Source of the DNA: Chitinophagaceae bacterium
Lineage (GTDB): Bacteria > Bacteroidota > Bacteroidia > Chitinophagales > Chitinophagaceae
Assembly: GCA_028288585.1 (NCBI GenBank)
Contig: JAQBNL010000095.1
Location: 1 to 33,258 of the forward strand
Reading direction: 5' to 3'
Length of the DNA: 33,258 nt
Part shown: positions 8,017 through 17,336 of the stretch, piece after piece
How positions within the stretch are numbered: position 1 is the stretch's first letter
How the letters are laid out: each line of letters begins with the position of its first letter
Translations under genes and position numbers: made by a program
The notes under the pieces: generated by a model
Told to the model about the DNA's origin: nothing
Database searches by the model: none
What the model saw: the letters and a program-made list of their open reading frames with translations, nothing else

Positions 8017-9207
8017 ATGAGTTATAGAAAGTTTAAAGCGGATCATTTATTTACAGGAACTGAACTGCCTGGCAATAATAAAGTGCTGGTAATAAAAAGT
8101 AATGGAGAGATTGAAGGCATCATCAATGAAAATGAGGCCGGAGAAGATATTGAAAGTTTTAAGGGAACCCTTACCCCTGGCTTTGTAAACGCTCACTGCC
8201 ACCTGGAACTATCCCACATGAAAGATTTAATTCCGGAGAAAACGGGGTTAGTGGATTTTGTTTATAAAGTAGTGAATGAAAGACATTTTGCTGAAGAAGA
8301 AATTTTAAATGCTATAGAGAATGCAGAAAATGAAATGCTTTCAAATGGAATTGTAGCCGTTGGTGATATTTGTAATAATCTTTTAACCCTGCCACAAAAA
8401 CAAAAACAAAGATTAGCATATTATAATTTTATTGAAGCCAGTGGATGGTTGCCAACAATTTCTCAAACAAGATTTGAAAGAACATTAAATATTTACAATG
8501 AATTTTTAACTCACAACCCGCAACTCACAACCCGCAACTCCATCGTTCCGCATGCGCCCTATTCCGTATCCGATGAATTATGGAAACTTATCACTCCTTA
8601 TTTTAAAAATAAAGCAGTGAGCATTCACAACCAGGAAACTGTATTTGAAGATGAATTATTCTTACAAGGCTCGGGAGATTTTGTAAGAATGTATCAACTA
8701 ATGAATATTGATAACACACACCATCAGCCTACCAATAAATCAAGTTTACAATCGTATTTTTCAAAATTATCAAAAGCAGCATCACTCATTCTTGTTCACA
8801 ATACTTTTATCAAACAGGAGGATATTGATTTTGCAGAAAACAATAAAAGTGATGGCCAGCAATTATCTTTTTGCATTTGTATAAATGCAAATCAATACAT
8901 CGAAAACGCCGTGCCGCCCATACAACTGTTGATGAAAAATAATTGCAACATTGTTTTAGGCACAGACAGCCTTGCGGGCAATTGGAGCCTGAACTTACTT
9001 GACGAAATGAAAACTATTCAAAAGAATTTTCCTGGTATTACTTTAAAAGAAATGTTGCAATGGAGTACTATTAATGGGGCAAAAGCTTTGCAAATGGATA
9101 CAGCTTTAGGCAGCTTTGAAAAAGGCAAAAAGCCCGGAGTAGTGTTAATAGAAAATACAGATGGTGTAAAATTGAAAAAGGAATCTTCTGTAAAAAGAGT
9201 TCTGTAA
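8017..9207 (+). CDS. Amidohydrolase, cytosine deaminase/chlorohydrolase-like (COG0402 type)
   Basis: 396 residues from the ATG at 8017 (MSYRKFKADHLF). The frame is open further upstream to 7888, but that extension is of poor composition and overlaps the prfA promoter region. Metal-binding and catalytic features of the metal-dependent hydrolase barrel are in order: GFVNAHCHLELSHM (HxH), VPHAPYSVSD, SIHNQET, LVHNTF and LGTDSLAGN with the late Asp. These fit deaminases of the SsnA/guanine deaminase/aminofutalosine deaminase superfamily. Which substrate is used cannot be told from sequence. A 14-bp tandem repeat lies inside the gene at 8508-8540. It ends 24 bases from the convergent recO. Confidence 0.85.
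   Translation: MSYRKFKADHLFTGTELPGNNKVLVIKSNGEIEGIINENEAGEDIESFKGTLTPGFVNAHCHLELSHMKDLIPEKTGLVDFVYKVVNERHFAEEEILNAIENAENEMLSNGIVAVGDICNNLLTLPQKQKQRLAYYNFIEASGWLPTISQTRFERTLNIYNEFLTHNPQLTTRNSIVPHAPYSVSDELWKLITPYFKNKAVSIHNQETVFEDELFLQGSGDFVRMYQLMNIDNTHHQPTNKSSLQSYFSKLSKAASLILVHNTFIKQEDIDFAENNKSDGQQLSFCICINANQYIENAVPPIQLLMKNNCNIVLGTDSLAGNWSLNLLDEMKTIQKNFPGITLKEMLQWSTINGAKALQMDTALGSFEKGKKPGVVLIENTDGVKLKKESSVKRVL
8508..8540 (+). repeat. 14-bp tandem repeat inside the amidohydrolase gene
   Basis: The unit AACTCACAACCCGC occurs twice exactly (8508-8521 and 8522-8535), followed by a partial third copy AACTC. The unit length is not a multiple of three, so successive copies are read in different frames (LTHNPQLTTRNS). 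It sits in a loop before the conserved VPHAPYSVS motif, where length change would be tolerated. Confidence 0.85.
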
Positions 9208-9235
9208 TCTTTTAATCCCAAAATCCCGGTTCAAA
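9206..9235 (-). repeat. Left copy of an inverted dispersed repeat flanking recO
   Basis: On the minus strand it begins TTTGAACCGGGATTTTGGGA and continues into an A-rich GATT-containing end. It covers the recO stop codon and the gap to the amidohydrolase. A related copy in opposite orientation lies at 9970-10000. Blocks TTTGAACC and TTTTGGGATTAA are identical in both. Confidence 0.6.
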
Positions 9236-9965
9236 CAGACAACACCTCGTGCAAAATCGGAAGCGTTTTCATGATCCCAAAATCCTGGATATGTAATCCA
9301 TAAAAATTTTGCAAAGCAAACAGCATCTCTTTTCTCATAGATTTATTAAGTTTTATTTCTGTCAGTTCACCAGGGTGCTGCACCTTTAATAATTGCGAAA
9401 TGTGATAACTGTAATCCTGCTCTAAAAAATGCGGGTGATGGGGAGTAAGCTTAATAAACCTGCCTTCCTGCAAATCGAGTATTGAATTATTTTCAGAATA
9501 ATCGTCCTCGAGTTTTAACCCGAAAAAATGTGAGAGGTGTAAACAAAAGTATAAAGGAAAGTTGGCTGCAACTGCATCTTCTGATATATCCAGCTGCATA
9601 AATGCATCTTCTGTAAATTGAAAAAGATCAACATTGTTTTCAGGTTGCTTTAAACATTTTTGTAAAAGCTCAACCATATATAATGCAACTGAATTCCTGG
9701 TAACGTCGTTTAAAATATTTTTATATAAATGTGCCCATTTAAATTCTTTAATTCTTTGCAAATTCTTTAATTCATTGTGATACACTTCCATCTCTAAAAT
9801 AGAAGCCGGCTGAAAAAAATTTGCCTTTGAGGTTTTACCCGACGACCGCACACCATTTACCAAATAGGATTGTATACCAAAAAGCTCGGTAAAGATATTT
9901 ACAACCACAGATGTTTCACCGTATTTTACAGTTCGTAATACAATGCCTTTTGTTTGATAAATCAT
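9231..9965 (-). CDS. recO: DNA repair protein RecO
   Basis: 244 residues, normal for RecO. It loads RecA on SSB-coated single-stranded DNA in the RecFOR pathway. The N-terminal OB-fold is recognisable (MIYQTKGIVLRTVKYGETSV, then the LVNGVRSSGKTSKANFFQPAS strand with its basic residues), followed by the helical domain with LYMVELLQKCL and a late LHLSHFFGLK segment. The zinc-binding CxxC pairs found in some RecO proteins are absent. It is flanked on both sides by an inverted dispersed repeat; the left copy overlaps the stop codon. The downstream amidohydrolase is convergent, and the upstream MMPL gene is divergent. Confidence 0.93.
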   Translation of the reverse strand: MIYQTKGIVLRTVKYGETSVVVNIFTELFGIQSYLVNGVRSSGKTSKANFFQPASILEMEVYHNELKNLQRIKEFKWAHLYKNILNDVTRNSVALYMVELLQKCLKQPENNVDLFQFTEDAFMQLDISEDAVAANFPLYFCLHLSHFFGLKLEDDYSENNSILDLQEGRFIKLTPHHPHFLEQDYSYHISQLLKVQHPGELTEIKLNKSMRKEMLFALQNFYGLHIQDFGIMKTLPILHEVLSV

Positions 9966-9969
9966 AATG

Positions 9970-10000
9970 TTTGAACCATGACTTTTGGGATTAAGGATTA
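9970..10000 (+). repeat. Right copy of the inverted dispersed repeat flanking recO
   Basis: The plus strand begins TTTGAACCATGACTTTTGGG and continues ATTAAGGATTA. It starts five bases upstream of the recO start codon on the other strand. With small gaps it aligns to 9206-9235 read on the minus strand. From memory, TTTGAACC-GGGATTTTGGGATT-like sequences are scattered in many Bacteroidota genomes. Confidence 0.6.
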
Positions 10001-10086
10001 ATGGAATTTGAATAATATTATATCCTTATTAAGTAAAATTAATCAAAGAGAATAATACGCTAAATCTTATTAATTGGGTATGGCTG

Positions 10087-10094
10087 TATATTTG
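10087..10094 (+). promoter_or_regulatory. -7 promoter box of the MMPL exporter gene
   Basis: TATATTTG matches TAnnTTTG and lies 19 bases before the ATG at 10114. A TTTG -33 box at the expected distance is not seen. Confidence 0.4.
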
Positions 10095-10113
10095 AATAAA
10101 TTAATATTCTGTT

Positions 10114-12447
10114 ATGTGGAAACTCCTTGCAAAATTTGTTTTAAAATTCAGGCTTTTCTTACTTATTATTTTATTGGCCCTTACAGGCTTAATGGCATAC
10201 TTTGCCAGCAAGGTTCAAATTAGCTATGAGTTTGCCAAAGCAATACCAACTGATAATCCGAAATACCAGCAATACTTATCATTCAGAGAAAAGTTTGGAG
10301 AGGATGGAAACCTTTTGGTAATAGGCGTACAGACTGATAAATTTTTTGAGCTGAATACATTTAATTCTTTTAATAAACTTACTGCTGAGCTAAAAACTAT
10401 TCCGCATGTAGAGGATGCACTAAGTGTTTCTTCTGCAGTAAATCTTATAAAAGATACAGCAACACAAAAACTAACTTCTGTTCCTATATTTTCTAAAACG
10501 ATAAGTTCGCAACAAGAGCTTGACAGCAGCAAAAATGTTTTTTTTAGCCTTCCATTTTATAAAACTCTTTTATACAATCCTGAAAGCAGTGCATATCTTA
10601 TTGCAATTCGCATTAATAAAGTAGCCCTGGCTTCTTCTTTAAGAACTGAAATAGTAAACAATATCATTGTCAAAGCAAATGCTTTTACTGCCGCAACAAA
10701 AATTGAGACGCACTTAAGCGGGCTTCCTTTAATTAAAACATTGGTAGCTGACAGGATAAAAAGGGAAATGAAATGGTTCCTTCTCGGCTCACTGGCATTA
10801 TCAGCCATTATATTATTGATATTTTTCCGTTCGGTAAGTACAATGTTTTTATCCTTATCAGTTGTATTAACCGGCGTTATATGGAGTTTTGGTATTTTAT
10901 TTTTATTTGGATATAAGATTACTTTACTAACCGCTTTAATTCCACCTTTAATTGTTGTTATCGGGGTACCGAATTGTATTTACTTTTTAAATAAATACCA
11001 TTCAACCTATAAGGCAAGTAATAATAAAGAGCAATCTCTTATAGATATGGTTAGTAAGATGGGGGTTGTAACACTATTTTGTAACCTTACAGCAGCCATT
11101 GGTTTTGCGGTTTTTGCTCTTACCAAAAGTGCCATCTTAAAAGAATTTGGTGCAGTTGCAGGCATCAGCATCATGATGATTTTTGTAATATCATTTATTT
11201 TATTACCCGCCGTATTAAGTTATTTATCCCCGCCAAAAAAATCACAAATTAAATACCTTGATAATCCCTGGCTTACAGGTTTGCTTTTAAAAATTGAGCA
11301 ATGGGTTATGCATCATAAAAAAATTGTTTATGGAGCTACTGTAATAATTCTGGCCTTTGCAATAATGGGTGTTCTTAAATTACGTTCCGAAGCATTTATG
11401 GTTGAGGACCTTCCGGAAACAGATAAAATTTATTCTGATCTTAAATTTTTTGAAAAAAATTTTAAAGGTGTTTTACCGCTGGAAATTGTTGTGGATACAA
11501 AAGAGCGGAATGGCATTAGAAAACGTGGATTGGAAGTATTTGAAAAAATAGATTCTTTATCACAATATGTTTCGCAGCAAAAGGAAATGGCACGGCCACT
11601 TTCCATTGCAGAAGCCATGAAATTTCTCAAACAGGCTTCATTTGACGGTGATACTGCTAATTATCTTTTGCCAAACACGAGTGATTTTATGGTCATGTCA
11701 GGGTATTTTAAATTTAAAAAAGACAGCAGCCAGAAAAACGGGTTAACAAACCTGGTTTCAAGCTTTATAGATACCGCAAACCAAAGTACCCGGATAAGTA
11801 TTAATATGGCAGACGTAGGTACAGTAAGGCTGCCGGAAATTTTGAATGGCATAAAAACAAGGGCCGATCAACTATTTGATACATCAAAATATAATGTACA
11901 GCTAACAGGAGGCAGTATCACATTTTTAGAAGGCAGTAAATTTATTATAGAGGGATTAAAGCAAAGTATACTCTGGGCATTTTTATTAATTGCATTATGT
12001 ATGCTGTATCTCTTTAAATCTATTCGTATCCTTTTCTGTTCTCTTATTCCCAATGTAATTCCATTAATTGTAACAGCGGGTATTATGGGCTGGGTAGGCA
12101 TACGCCTAAAACCTTCAACTGTATTAATTTTCAGCGTGGCGCTGGGAATAGCCATTGATGTTACCATACGGTTTCTCGTAAATTATAAACAGGAACTTCC
12201 ACAGCATAATAATAATGTTATTAAAACAGTTAGTGAAACCATTAAACATACGGGTTTAAGTATTTTATATACCTCAATGGTGTTGATTGCTGGTTTTATA
12301 ATTTTTTGTTTCAGTGGCTTTGGAGGCACCCAGGCACTGGGCTGGCTAACCTCATTAACTTTATTGGTTGCCACATTAACCAATCTTATTTTGCTTCCTG
12401 TATTATTACTGGCCGGTACAAAAGACAAGCGTGAAACAGGGGTTTAA
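10114..12447 (+). CDS. MMPL/RND-superfamily exporter
   Basis: 777 residues with the duplicated RND plan. Helix 1 is at about 12-32, followed by a long periplasmic loop and a bundle of five helices beginning near MKWFLLGSLALSAIILLIFF. The pattern repeats in the second half (helix near 398, loop, then a bundle beginning SILWAFLLIALCMLYLF). The conserved helix-4-type segment is IPPLIVVIGVPNCIYF in the first half and VALGIAIDVTIRFLVNY in the second, the latter keeping the Asp expected for proton relay. Members move lipids, hopanoids or other hydrophobic compounds using the proton gradient. No membrane-fusion protein or outer-membrane channel gene is adjacent, so it probably acts alone, and the cargo is unknown. 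Ends 228 bases before the susC-like gene. Confidence 0.85.
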   Translation: MWKLLAKFVLKFRLFLLIILLALTGLMAYFASKVQISYEFAKAIPTDNPKYQQYLSFREKFGEDGNLLVIGVQTDKFFELNTFNSFNKLTAELKTIPHVEDALSVSSAVNLIKDTATQKLTSVPIFSKTISSQQELDSSKNVFFSLPFYKTLLYNPESSAYLIAIRINKVALASSLRTEIVNNIIVKANAFTAATKIETHLSGLPLIKTLVADRIKREMKWFLLGSLALSAIILLIFFRSVSTMFLSLSVVLTGVIWSFGILFLFGYKITLLTALIPPLIVVIGVPNCIYFLNKYHSTYKASNNKEQSLIDMVSKMGVVTLFCNLTAAIGFAVFALTKSAILKEFGAVAGISIMMIFVISFILLPAVLSYLSPPKKSQIKYLDNPWLTGLLLKIEQWVMHHKKIVYGATVIILAFAIMGVLKLRSEAFMVEDLPETDKIYSDLKFFEKNFKGVLPLEIVVDTKERNGIRKRGLEVFEKIDSLSQYVSQQKEMARPLSIAEAMKFLKQASFDGDTANYLLPNTSDFMVMSGYFKFKKDSSQKNGLTNLVSSFIDTANQSTRISINMADVGTVRLPEILNGIKTRADQLFDTSKYNVQLTGGSITFLEGSKFIIEGLKQSILWAFLLIALCMLYLFKSIRILFCSLIPNVIPLIVTAGIMGWVGIRLKPSTVLIFSVALGIAIDVTIRFLVNYKQELPQHNNNVIKTVSETIKHTGLSILYTSMVLIAGFIIFCFSGFGGTQALGWLTSLTLLVATLTNLILLPVLLLAGTKDKRETGV

Positions 12448-12482
12448 TGCACATTTCTGTGCAAAAACTCATGTAAATTATT

Positions 12483-12513
12483 TTTGTGAATTTGTGGTTC
12501 TCACATATATTTG
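12483..12513 (+). promoter_or_regulatory. Near-consensus Bacteroidota promoter of the susCD operon
   Basis: TTTG at 12483-12486, a 19-base spacer, then TATATTTG at 12506-12513. This fits the published Bacteroidota primary sigma pattern TTTG-N19-TAnnTTTG exactly. The transcript would carry a leader of about 155 bases before the ATG at 12676. Confidence 0.65.
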
Positions 12514-12675
12514 TTTTTACCAAAATTTTATCATTCAGGAAAGAGCATAAGAATATTTCTAAAGAGGATCCCGCTAATGCAGCATTCGATGTACTAATAT
12601 TGTCATTAAGTATTCCATTTAACAATAATTAACAATTTTTTTTTAATCAGCATTAATAATTAAATTAAAACACAC

Positions 12676-15600
12676 ATGAGAAAATTTTTCTTAACGTTAT
12701 CAGCGATATTTTTCCTGCTGATAAATGCAATGTCTCAGAATCGCACAATTACAGGTAAGGTTACTGACGAGAATGGGCAGGGAATTCCAAGAGCCTCTGT
12801 AATCGTTAAAGGTACCCAGATTGGAACAACTACTAATTCCGATGGAAACTTTACTTTAAATGTTCCGGCAAATGCCAAAACACTGGTTATTTCATCAGTT
12901 AACATGAACATCCAGGAAGTTGCTGTAAAAAGCGGGAATATTGATGTTGCTTTAGTGCCTAAGGCTAACAACCTGGAAGAAGTTGTAATTAATGTACCGT
13001 ATGGCGTAATTAAAAAGACTGCCTTTACAGGTTCTGAAGCAACTGTTACTTCAAGGTCAATTGAAAAACAGCAGGTAACTTCTGTTACAAGAGCTTTAGA
13101 AGGCTTGGTACCTGGGATTATGACCACAAATGGTGGTGGTGCTCCGGGTTCAGGTGCTTCCATTGTTATAAGAGGCTTCAGTTCAATTAATGGATCAAGC
13201 AATCCTCTTTATGTTTTAAACGGAATTCCTTACGATGGTTCTATTTCATCGCTTTCTACTGATGATATTGAATCTGTTACCGTTTTAAAAGATGCAGCAG
13301 CTTCTGCGTTATATGGTTCACGTGCTGCCGGTGGCGTTATTATGATAACAACAAAAACCGGTAAAAGAGGCCGGCCTGCAGTTTCTGCTACCGTTCGCCA
13401 GGGTTATTTAACCAGGGGTATTCCGGAATATGACAGGGTAGGCCCTAAAGATTATTATGAGTTAATGTGGCAGGCTACCAGAAATGCTTTCCAGTATGGA
13501 CAGGGTCAAACTGCTGCTGTTGCAGGAGCTAATGCTTCCGCACAGCTAACTGATGCCAATCACCTTGTATACAATGCTTACAATGTGCCCGGCGCTCAAC
13601 TGGTAGATCCTGTAACAGGGAAATTAAATCCTGCTGCACAGCTTTTGTGGAACGAATCATGGGAAGATGCCCTCTTTCGTGTTGCACCCCGTACCAATGC
13701 TAATGTAACTGTTTCCGGTGCTGGTGACAAAAGTGATTATTACCTTTCTTTGGGTTATTTAAACGAAAGTGGAATTGAAAAGCATACCGGTTATAAGAGA
13801 TATAATATCCGTTTAAATGTAAATACAGCAGCTACAAACTGGTTAAATGTAGGTACAAATCTTGACGGAGCTTATTCTGAAAATCAGGGTGTGCTTCAAT
13901 CAGGTTCATTTACATCAAATCCTTTTTATTACAGCCGAAACATGGGGCCTATTTACCCGGTTTATCAACATGATAAAACTACAGGGGCCATAATTTTAGA
14001 TGCCAGCGGTAAACCAACACTGGATTATGGTGTACCGGCTCAAATGGGCGCCAGGCCTTATGCTACTAATTCTAACCTGGTAGGTTCACTGGCATTAGAT
14101 GAAAGGTCCACTAAACGTTTTAATGGAAATTCAAATTCTTTTGCAGAAATTAAATTTTCAAAAAACTTTTCTTTTAAATCTACTTTCGGACTTGGTCTAA
14201 CAGAAGATAATGGTACTACCTATCAAAACAGCCAGTTTGGTGATGCCCAAAATGTAAGTGGAAGGTTAACCAAATCTTTTAACCGCCAGGTTTCTTATAC
14301 TTTTAACCAGGTATTAAACTTTAATAAAAGTTTTGGCCGTCATTCAGTAAGGGCATTGGTAGGTCATGAAAATTATAAATGGAGTAATACTGTCATGTCA
14401 GCTACAAAAACAGGCTTCCAGTTTCCGGATATAATTCAACTGAATACTGCTACCTTAACTGAGGGTACTCCTTCTTCAAGTTTAGACAAGCTGAGAATAG
14501 AAAGTTATTTTGCCAATGTTAATTACGATTTCAATCAAAAATACCTGCTTTCAGCCAGTGCACGCAGGGATGGCTCATCCCGTTTTGCTGATTCAGTAAG
14601 ATGGGGAAATTTTTATTCCGCAGGTATTGGCTGGCGTTTGTCACAGGAAAGCTTCCTGAAGAATGTTAGCTGGCTTAATGAATTAAAATTAAAGGCAAGT
14701 TATGGTGAAGTGGGACAGGATGATATTGGATTGTTATACCCGTACAGGGATTATTTTTATGGTGACGGTTTTGGAAGTTACTTTGGCAGCAATACAGTAG
14801 CTAACCCTACTTTACATTGGGAAAAGAATAAAAAATTCAATGTAGGTTTTGATTTTGCAATCTTAAATAACCGTGTGCAGGGAACGATAGAATATTTTAA
14901 TAATGTTTCCCAGGACCTTTTATTTAAAGTTCCTCTTGCTCCTAGCTCTGGTTCTTCTGATGTTAACCAGAATATTGGATCTTCTAAAAACACGGGTATT
15001 GAACTTCAGTTGGGGTATAATGTAATTCGCAAAAAGAATTTTGACTGGAGGATAGATTTAAACCTAACCCATATAAAGAATGAAGTAACAAAATTACCGC
15101 CCAATCAAACCGAAAAGGGAATTGTTAGTGGTACCAAAAAGATTTCTTTGGGTCATTCTATCTATGATTTCTGGTTAAAGGAATTTGCAGGAGTGGATGC
15201 AGCAAATGGTGAGGCATTATTTTACAAAGATGTACTGGATGCCAATGGAAAAGCAACAGGCAGCAGGGTTTTAACCAATAACATTAATTCTGCAAGCTTT
15301 TATTATTTTGGCTCAGCTATTCCTGATATTAATGGAGGCTTAACCAATTCATTCCGTTATAAAAACTTTGATCTTTCTGTTTTGCTAACTTTTGCTTACG
15401 GCGGACTGTTTTACGACGGTAACTATTCAGGACTTATGAGCGCAAGCGGTTACGGTACAGCATTGCATACTGATATATTGAACAGGTGGCAAAAGCCAGG
15501 TGATGTTACTACAGTTCCTAAACTGCAAAATGCCGTGGCTAACCAGGAAGGCCAGTCGAACCGCTTCCTTTTTGATGGTTCTTATCTTAATGTAAAAAAT

Positions 15601-15801
15601 ATAACATTAGGCTATACACTTTCTAAACCATTACTAAACCGTTTGCATATGGGCGGAGCAAAACTTTTTGCAAACGTTGATAATGCTTATTTGTTCACTG
15701 CAAAAAAAGGTATGGACCCACAACGGGCATTTAATGGAACATCAGATGCCAGTTACCCTCCTTTCCGCACATTTACAGTTGGCCTCAACATAAATTTATA
15801 A
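12676..15801 (+). CDS. SusC/RagA-type TonB-dependent outer-membrane transporter
   Basis: 1041 residues. The signal peptide (about 1-20) ends before QNRTITGKV. A carboxypeptidase-regulatory-like domain follows (about 22-90: GKVTDENGQGIPRASVIVKG). LEEVVI marks the TonB-box region, and the plug domain (about 110-235) carries IVIRGFSSINGSSNPLYVLN and LYGSRAAGGVIMITTKTG, the SusC signature. The rest is beta-barrel rich in aromatic strands. SusC proteins form the barrel through which a substrate captured by SusD enters the periplasm, powered by TonB-ExbBD. The gene heads an operon with the SusD-like gene 18 bases downstream. No glycoside hydrolase, sulfatase or anti-sigma/ECF gene is adjacent, so the substrate cannot be guessed. 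Confidence 0.96.
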   Translation: MRKFFLTLSAIFFLLINAMSQNRTITGKVTDENGQGIPRASVIVKGTQIGTTTNSDGNFTLNVPANAKTLVISSVNMNIQEVAVKSGNIDVALVPKANNLEEVVINVPYGVIKKTAFTGSEATVTSRSIEKQQVTSVTRALEGLVPGIMTTNGGGAPGSGASIVIRGFSSINGSSNPLYVLNGIPYDGSISSLSTDDIESVTVLKDAAASALYGSRAAGGVIMITTKTGKRGRPAVSATVRQGYLTRGIPEYDRVGPKDYYELMWQATRNAFQYGQGQTAAVAGANASAQLTDANHLVYNAYNVPGAQLVDPVTGKLNPAAQLLWNESWEDALFRVAPRTNANVTVSGAGDKSDYYLSLGYLNESGIEKHTGYKRYNIRLNVNTAATNWLNVGTNLDGAYSENQGVLQSGSFTSNPFYYSRNMGPIYPVYQHDKTTGAIILDASGKPTLDYGVPAQMGARPYATNSNLVGSLALDERSTKRFNGNSNSFAEIKFSKNFSFKSTFGLGLTEDNGTTYQNSQFGDAQNVSGRLTKSFNRQVSYTFNQVLNFNKSFGRHSVRALVGHENYKWSNTVMSATKTGFQFPDIIQLNTATLTEGTPSSSLDKLRIESYFANVNYDFNQKYLLSASARRDGSSRFADSVRWGNFYSAGIGWRLSQESFLKNVSWLNELKLKASYGEVGQDDIGLLYPYRDYFYGDGFGSYFGSNTVANPTLHWEKNKKFNVGFDFAILNNRVQGTIEYFNNVSQDLLFKVPLAPSSGSSDVNQNIGSSKNTGIELQLGYNVIRKKNFDWRIDLNLTHIKNEVTKLPPNQTEKGIVSGTKKISLGHSIYDFWLKEFAGVDAANGEALFYKDVLDANGKATGSRVLTNNINSASFYYFGSAIPDINGGLTNSFRYKNFDLSVLLTFAYGGLFYDGNYSGLMSASGYGTALHTDILNRWQKPGDVTTVPKLQNAVANQEGQSNRFLFDGSYLNVKNITLGYTLSKPLLNRLHMGGAKLFANVDNAYLFTAKKGMDPQRAFNGTSDASYPPFRTFTVGLNINL

Positions 15802-15819
15802 TACTTAAAGAATAATAAA

Positions 15820-17307
15820 ATGAAAAAATTAAAACTTATCGCAATGCCGTTTCTGCTGTTAATTCTGGCAGTGGGCTGCAAAAAAGATTACCTCGAAACA
15901 CGTCCAAGTGATGCGGTTACACAACAGGAAATTTTTGGAACTACTGCTAAAATAGCTTCAACGCTTGATGCAGCTTACAAAACATTTTTTGCTTTCTCCC
16001 CTGGTGGTAGCGGACGGCATGATGATTTTGGACAAAAGGCATATGACCTTGAGAATGATCTTATGGGTACTGATATGGTAGTGCATACTGCAGGTTATGG
16101 CTGGTTTAATTCAGATTATCAATATACTGAATGGCAAGTACCAACCGCAAATAGGGCACCGGATGAAGCCTGGTTTTATTATTACAATCTTATCAAACAG
16201 GCAAACACAATTTTAAAAACTATTGATGGAGCAACCGGACCTCAGGTTGATAAAGATAAATTTAAAGGAGAAGCGCTAGGTATAAGAGCCTATGCATATT
16301 TCTTCCTGATAAATTATTTTCAGCAAACGTATAAAGGAAATGAAACCAAGCCCGGGGTAATTCTCCAGCTTGATCCAAGTGATTTTTCGGGTAAAACAAG
16401 GGGTACGGTACAGCAGATTTATGACCAAATTATTGCTGACCTTACACAGGCAGAAACATTATTAACCGGGAAAACAAGAACTGATAAAGTTCATATTGAC
16501 GTGAGTGTAGTACGCGGCCTTAGGGCAAGAGTTGCTTTATTGATGGAAGATTGGCCAACTGCATCTGCAAAGGCTAACGCAGCACGCCAGGGTTATACTC
16601 TAATGCCTATTGCTACCTACCCAACCAGGGCCGGCTTTTCTACAATAAGCAACCCGGAGTGGATGTGGGGTTCTTTTATTCCTTCTGACCAGGCTACTAT
16701 TTATGCCTCATTTTGGTCGCACATTGATATCACTAACCAGGGATATGCTTATTTGGGTACACAAAAGAAGATCACAAAGGCATTATACGACCAGATTCCA
16801 ACAGGTGACGTAAGAAAAACTGTATTTAAAACACCAGGTACAGGAACTGCAACAAATCCTGATTATAACCAGTTAAAATTCCAGGTGCCAACACCGGGTA
16901 ACTGGGCAGGCGATTATGTGTATATGCGCAATGCTGAAATGTATTTAATAGAAGCAGAAGCATTATCACGCCAGGGCCAGGATGGACCTGCCAGAACAGC
17001 TCTTGAAACACTGGTAAAAGCAAGATACCCTGCTTACTCCGCTGCAGCATTTAGCGGCGCAGGATTACTTACTGAAATTTTATTACAGCGCAGGATAGAA
17101 TTATGGGGTGAAGGCTTTGCTTTGATGGATATCAAACGCTTAAAAGCAGGGTTAAACAGGCCAACAGGCCCGGGCAACCATGGCTCGCCAAACTTTGATC
17201 CTGCAGTGTATACATTACCGGCCGGAGATCCTAAATTTTTAATGAGAATTCCGCAAAAGGAATTGGATAATAATTCCGCATTAACACCTGCAGATCAAAA
17301 CCCGTAA
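15820..17307 (+). CDS. SusD/RagB-type nutrient-binding outer-membrane lipoprotein
   Basis: 495 residues. A lipoprotein signal peptide ends in the lipobox LAVGC with Cys20, followed by KKDYLETRPSDAVTQQEIF, the standard SusD N-terminus. The middle keeps the TPR-like helices (YYNLIKQANTILKTI; GEALGIRAYAYFFLINYF) and the C-terminus the RRIELWGEGFALMDIKRL motif. SusD forms a lid on the SusC barrel and captures the substrate at the cell surface. The short 18-base gap after the SusC gene and its same strand support one transcript. Confidence 0.95.
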   Translation: MKKLKLIAMPFLLLILAVGCKKDYLETRPSDAVTQQEIFGTTAKIASTLDAAYKTFFAFSPGGSGRHDDFGQKAYDLENDLMGTDMVVHTAGYGWFNSDYQYTEWQVPTANRAPDEAWFYYYNLIKQANTILKTIDGATGPQVDKDKFKGEALGIRAYAYFFLINYFQQTYKGNETKPGVILQLDPSDFSGKTRGTVQQIYDQIIADLTQAETLLTGKTRTDKVHIDVSVVRGLRARVALLMEDWPTASAKANAARQGYTLMPIATYPTRAGFSTISNPEWMWGSFIPSDQATIYASFWSHIDITNQGYAYLGTQKKITKALYDQIPTGDVRKTVFKTPGTGTATNPDYNQLKFQVPTPGNWAGDYVYMRNAEMYLIEAEALSRQGQDGPARTALETLVKARYPAYSAAAFSGAGLLTEILLQRRIELWGEGFALMDIKRLKAGLNRPTGPGNHGSPNFDPAVYTLPAGDPKFLMRIPQKELDNNSALTPADQNP

Positions 17308-17336
17308 AAAATTATTAAGAGACTAAAATTTCATTT

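Noticed and set aside
12448-12463. Hairpin TGCACA-TTTC-TGTGCA directly after the MMPL stop codon
   Set aside because: Perfect but only 6 bp and without a T-run on either strand, so not called a terminator.
12487-12632. Open plus-strand frame between the MMPL and SusC genes
   Set aside because: It has no ATG at a sensible place and overlaps the strong promoter; composition is unremarkable. Treated as leader sequence.
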